From: Brevipalpus yothersi
Lineage: Eukaryota > Arthropoda > Arachnida > Trombidiformes > Tenuipalpidae
Direction: 5' to 3'
Assembly: GCA_003956705.1 (NCBI GenBank)
Contig: QZCP01000538.1
Location: 1-23,400 of the forward strand
DNA length: 23,400 bases
A model generated the notes under the pieces. It was given only the letters and a program-made list of their open reading frames with translations. It was not told where the DNA came from and did not search any database. How positions within the stretch are numbered: position 1 is the first letter of the stretch; each line of letters opens with the position of its first letter. Positions 21,864 through 23,400 of the stretch are shown piece by piece. The position numbers and the translations under genes are program-made.

Positions 21864-21920
21864 ATATGCATCATGCATATAAATGACTTGAATATCATGC
21901 ATGTTCTTACACATGCATGA
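21864..21920. repeat. Cluster of ATGCAT palindromes and inverted repeats
   Basis: Four ATGCAT hexamers occur in 57 bases (starting at 21866, 21873, 21897 and 21913). The first two form ATATGCAT-C-ATGCATAT. The last two lie in perfect 10-base inverted arms, TCATGCATGT and ACATGCATGA, around a 6-base loop. Confidence 0.9.
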
Positions 21921-23152
21921 ATAACATCATCATAATGAAAGGTTTTATGAGTCGTTGGGTCAAGATATTGATCAATTATGATTCTCCCACCAAAAATACT
22001 GTGGTCAAACTGTTGTCAAAATTTTTGACTTGAATCTTCCTCCCTCTCTCTCCTCTCTTACTTATCTTTTTCCACTCTTTGGGTTTGGGTGGCCTATCTA
22101 CTTGATAGAGAGAATCTTCCCATCGGTCTTCCTCTCTCATCATTTGACAATGTGGTCTTTCTGTATTTTATACTTCATCCTTCGTCTATTGGAGTGAAAA
22201 AATTTTCCCAGTCAAGGTTAGACGGTCAAGAGACTTACTCACATACATACACACTGTTCACAATTAACAAACATTTCGATTGAGTAATTCGTGATAACAT
22301 GATTACCGGAAAAGACAAGAAGAAGAAGAAACGAAAATTTAATCACAATCAGCTTACATACACATATATCCTGTGATCACTAACATTCATCATTGAGTTT
22401 TTCAGTCAACAATCAGGCAAACCATCTGAGTGTGTGTATGTGTGTTGTGATTGTTGTTAGGTGAACAAGTTCCCACAATGATGAGAGAGGATGTGAATGT
22501 GGATACTCATCAAGAGACTGTATTGTGAAAAGTCGATGATGTGTCACGGATTCATGATCTCCTGACCAGATCTGAGAGATAGAGTGAAGAAAAAGTTCTA
22601 GTGGACTAATGGAAAAATTTTTTGAATCACTTGATCCACCGTGAACATAAACAAGAACTTTAGCTGTTCATCTGAAAATTTTGTTTCAAGATGTTTCGGG
22701 AACTTGACCCTCGAGCACACTATTCCGATGCTCAGTAGGGTGTATACTGATAGCTTTCGCAATATTGTATGAGTATTAGCCATAATAAGGAAGCAAATTT
22801 AACAGATGAAATATGAGCGATTTTTGGAATATTGTTCATTGAAATGAACTATCATATAGTAGAGAGCAGACTGTTAGAATACCCTCAAGGAAAATAGAAA
22901 TTCTGATGATGATAATGAGCACTAAGAAGGGATATAAAAGTTTGATTAAATGTTTGATCATGGTCGGAGAATTTGTACGATTATCATTCAAAATTTGCTA
23001 AAATGCAGTATTTCTTTTTTTCTCATTCGATTCTTAGCTCTTTTTCTGCCAACATCACATGCTAAAATATGAAATATTCTACTTATTATCTTTATCAGCT
23101 GCATACTAAACGATATTCTAAGCTTGGTGTATTATCTTACTTAGAATATACA

Positions 23153-23153
<1 letters not shown>

Positions 23154-23189
<36 letters not shown>
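23154..23189. repeat. (AC)n microsatellite, about 36 bp
   Basis: A pure AC/CA run ending at CACG. Confidence 0.97.

Positions 23190-23400
<211 letters not shown>

Larger units (their letters stand above)
18652..23153. other. 4.5-kb stretch with no gene that can be supported
   Basis: Stop codons are frequent in all frames, and the few open frames of 60-105 codons are low in complexity and do not resemble known domains. The region is rich in GATGAT-type and GA/CT simple sequence, with a CA run at 20943-20960 and a 12-base palindrome TCTAGATCTAGA at 20184-20195. It could be intergenic, or an intron of a gene extending beyond the window. Confidence 0.55.

Overview
This is eukaryotic nuclear DNA, most likely from an arthropod. 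An acariform mite is my best guess, but that is inference only. The reasons are AT-rich sequence, many (CT)n/(GA)n microsatellites, genes split by short GT-AG introns (most 54-500 bp) and animal-specific proteins: a PRMT1 orthologue, a PAN/ZP-domain membrane protein and a LIM protein. There is no sign of a prokaryotic, plasmid or viral segment.

Layout. Positions 1-500 are microsatellite and 3' flank. Positions 497-1237 (-) hold an intronless gene for a cysteine-free, probably secreted protein. From 1316 to about 2575 (-) lie low-confidence coding-like fragments. From 2600 to 4136 is non-coding sequence with two large complementary CT and GA tracts. Positions 4137-4697 (-) encode a two-exon, 76-residue single-LIM protein in frames too short for a simple ORF scan. 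Positions 5968-6487 (-) encode a two-exon, 150-residue protein with a destruction-box-like N-terminus that may be a securin. A 449-bp shared promoter separates it from PRMT1 (6937-8775, +), reconstructed in seven exons (353 aa). Converging on PRMT1 is a large minus-strand gene (9217-15446, eight exons, 764 aa) with a signal peptide, four PAN/apple modules, a ZP domain, a furin site, a membrane span and a short tail. Its 2.8-kb intron holds a possible alternative terminal exon. From 15.45 to 23.4 kb the window is nearly gene-free. It has simple repeats, palindromes and one weak candidate for a small serine-rich membrane protein (17962-18651, -).

The genes do not form one pathway. The best functional link is the divergent pair of PRMT1 (histone and RNA-binding-protein arginine methylation) and the D-box protein, which may share regulation. 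The PAN-ZP protein probably belongs to the apical extracellular matrix or sensory cuticle, and the LIM protein to muscle or cytoskeleton. Exon boundaries were found by hand, by requiring GT/AG ends and a continuous frame. They have not been tested against transcripts.
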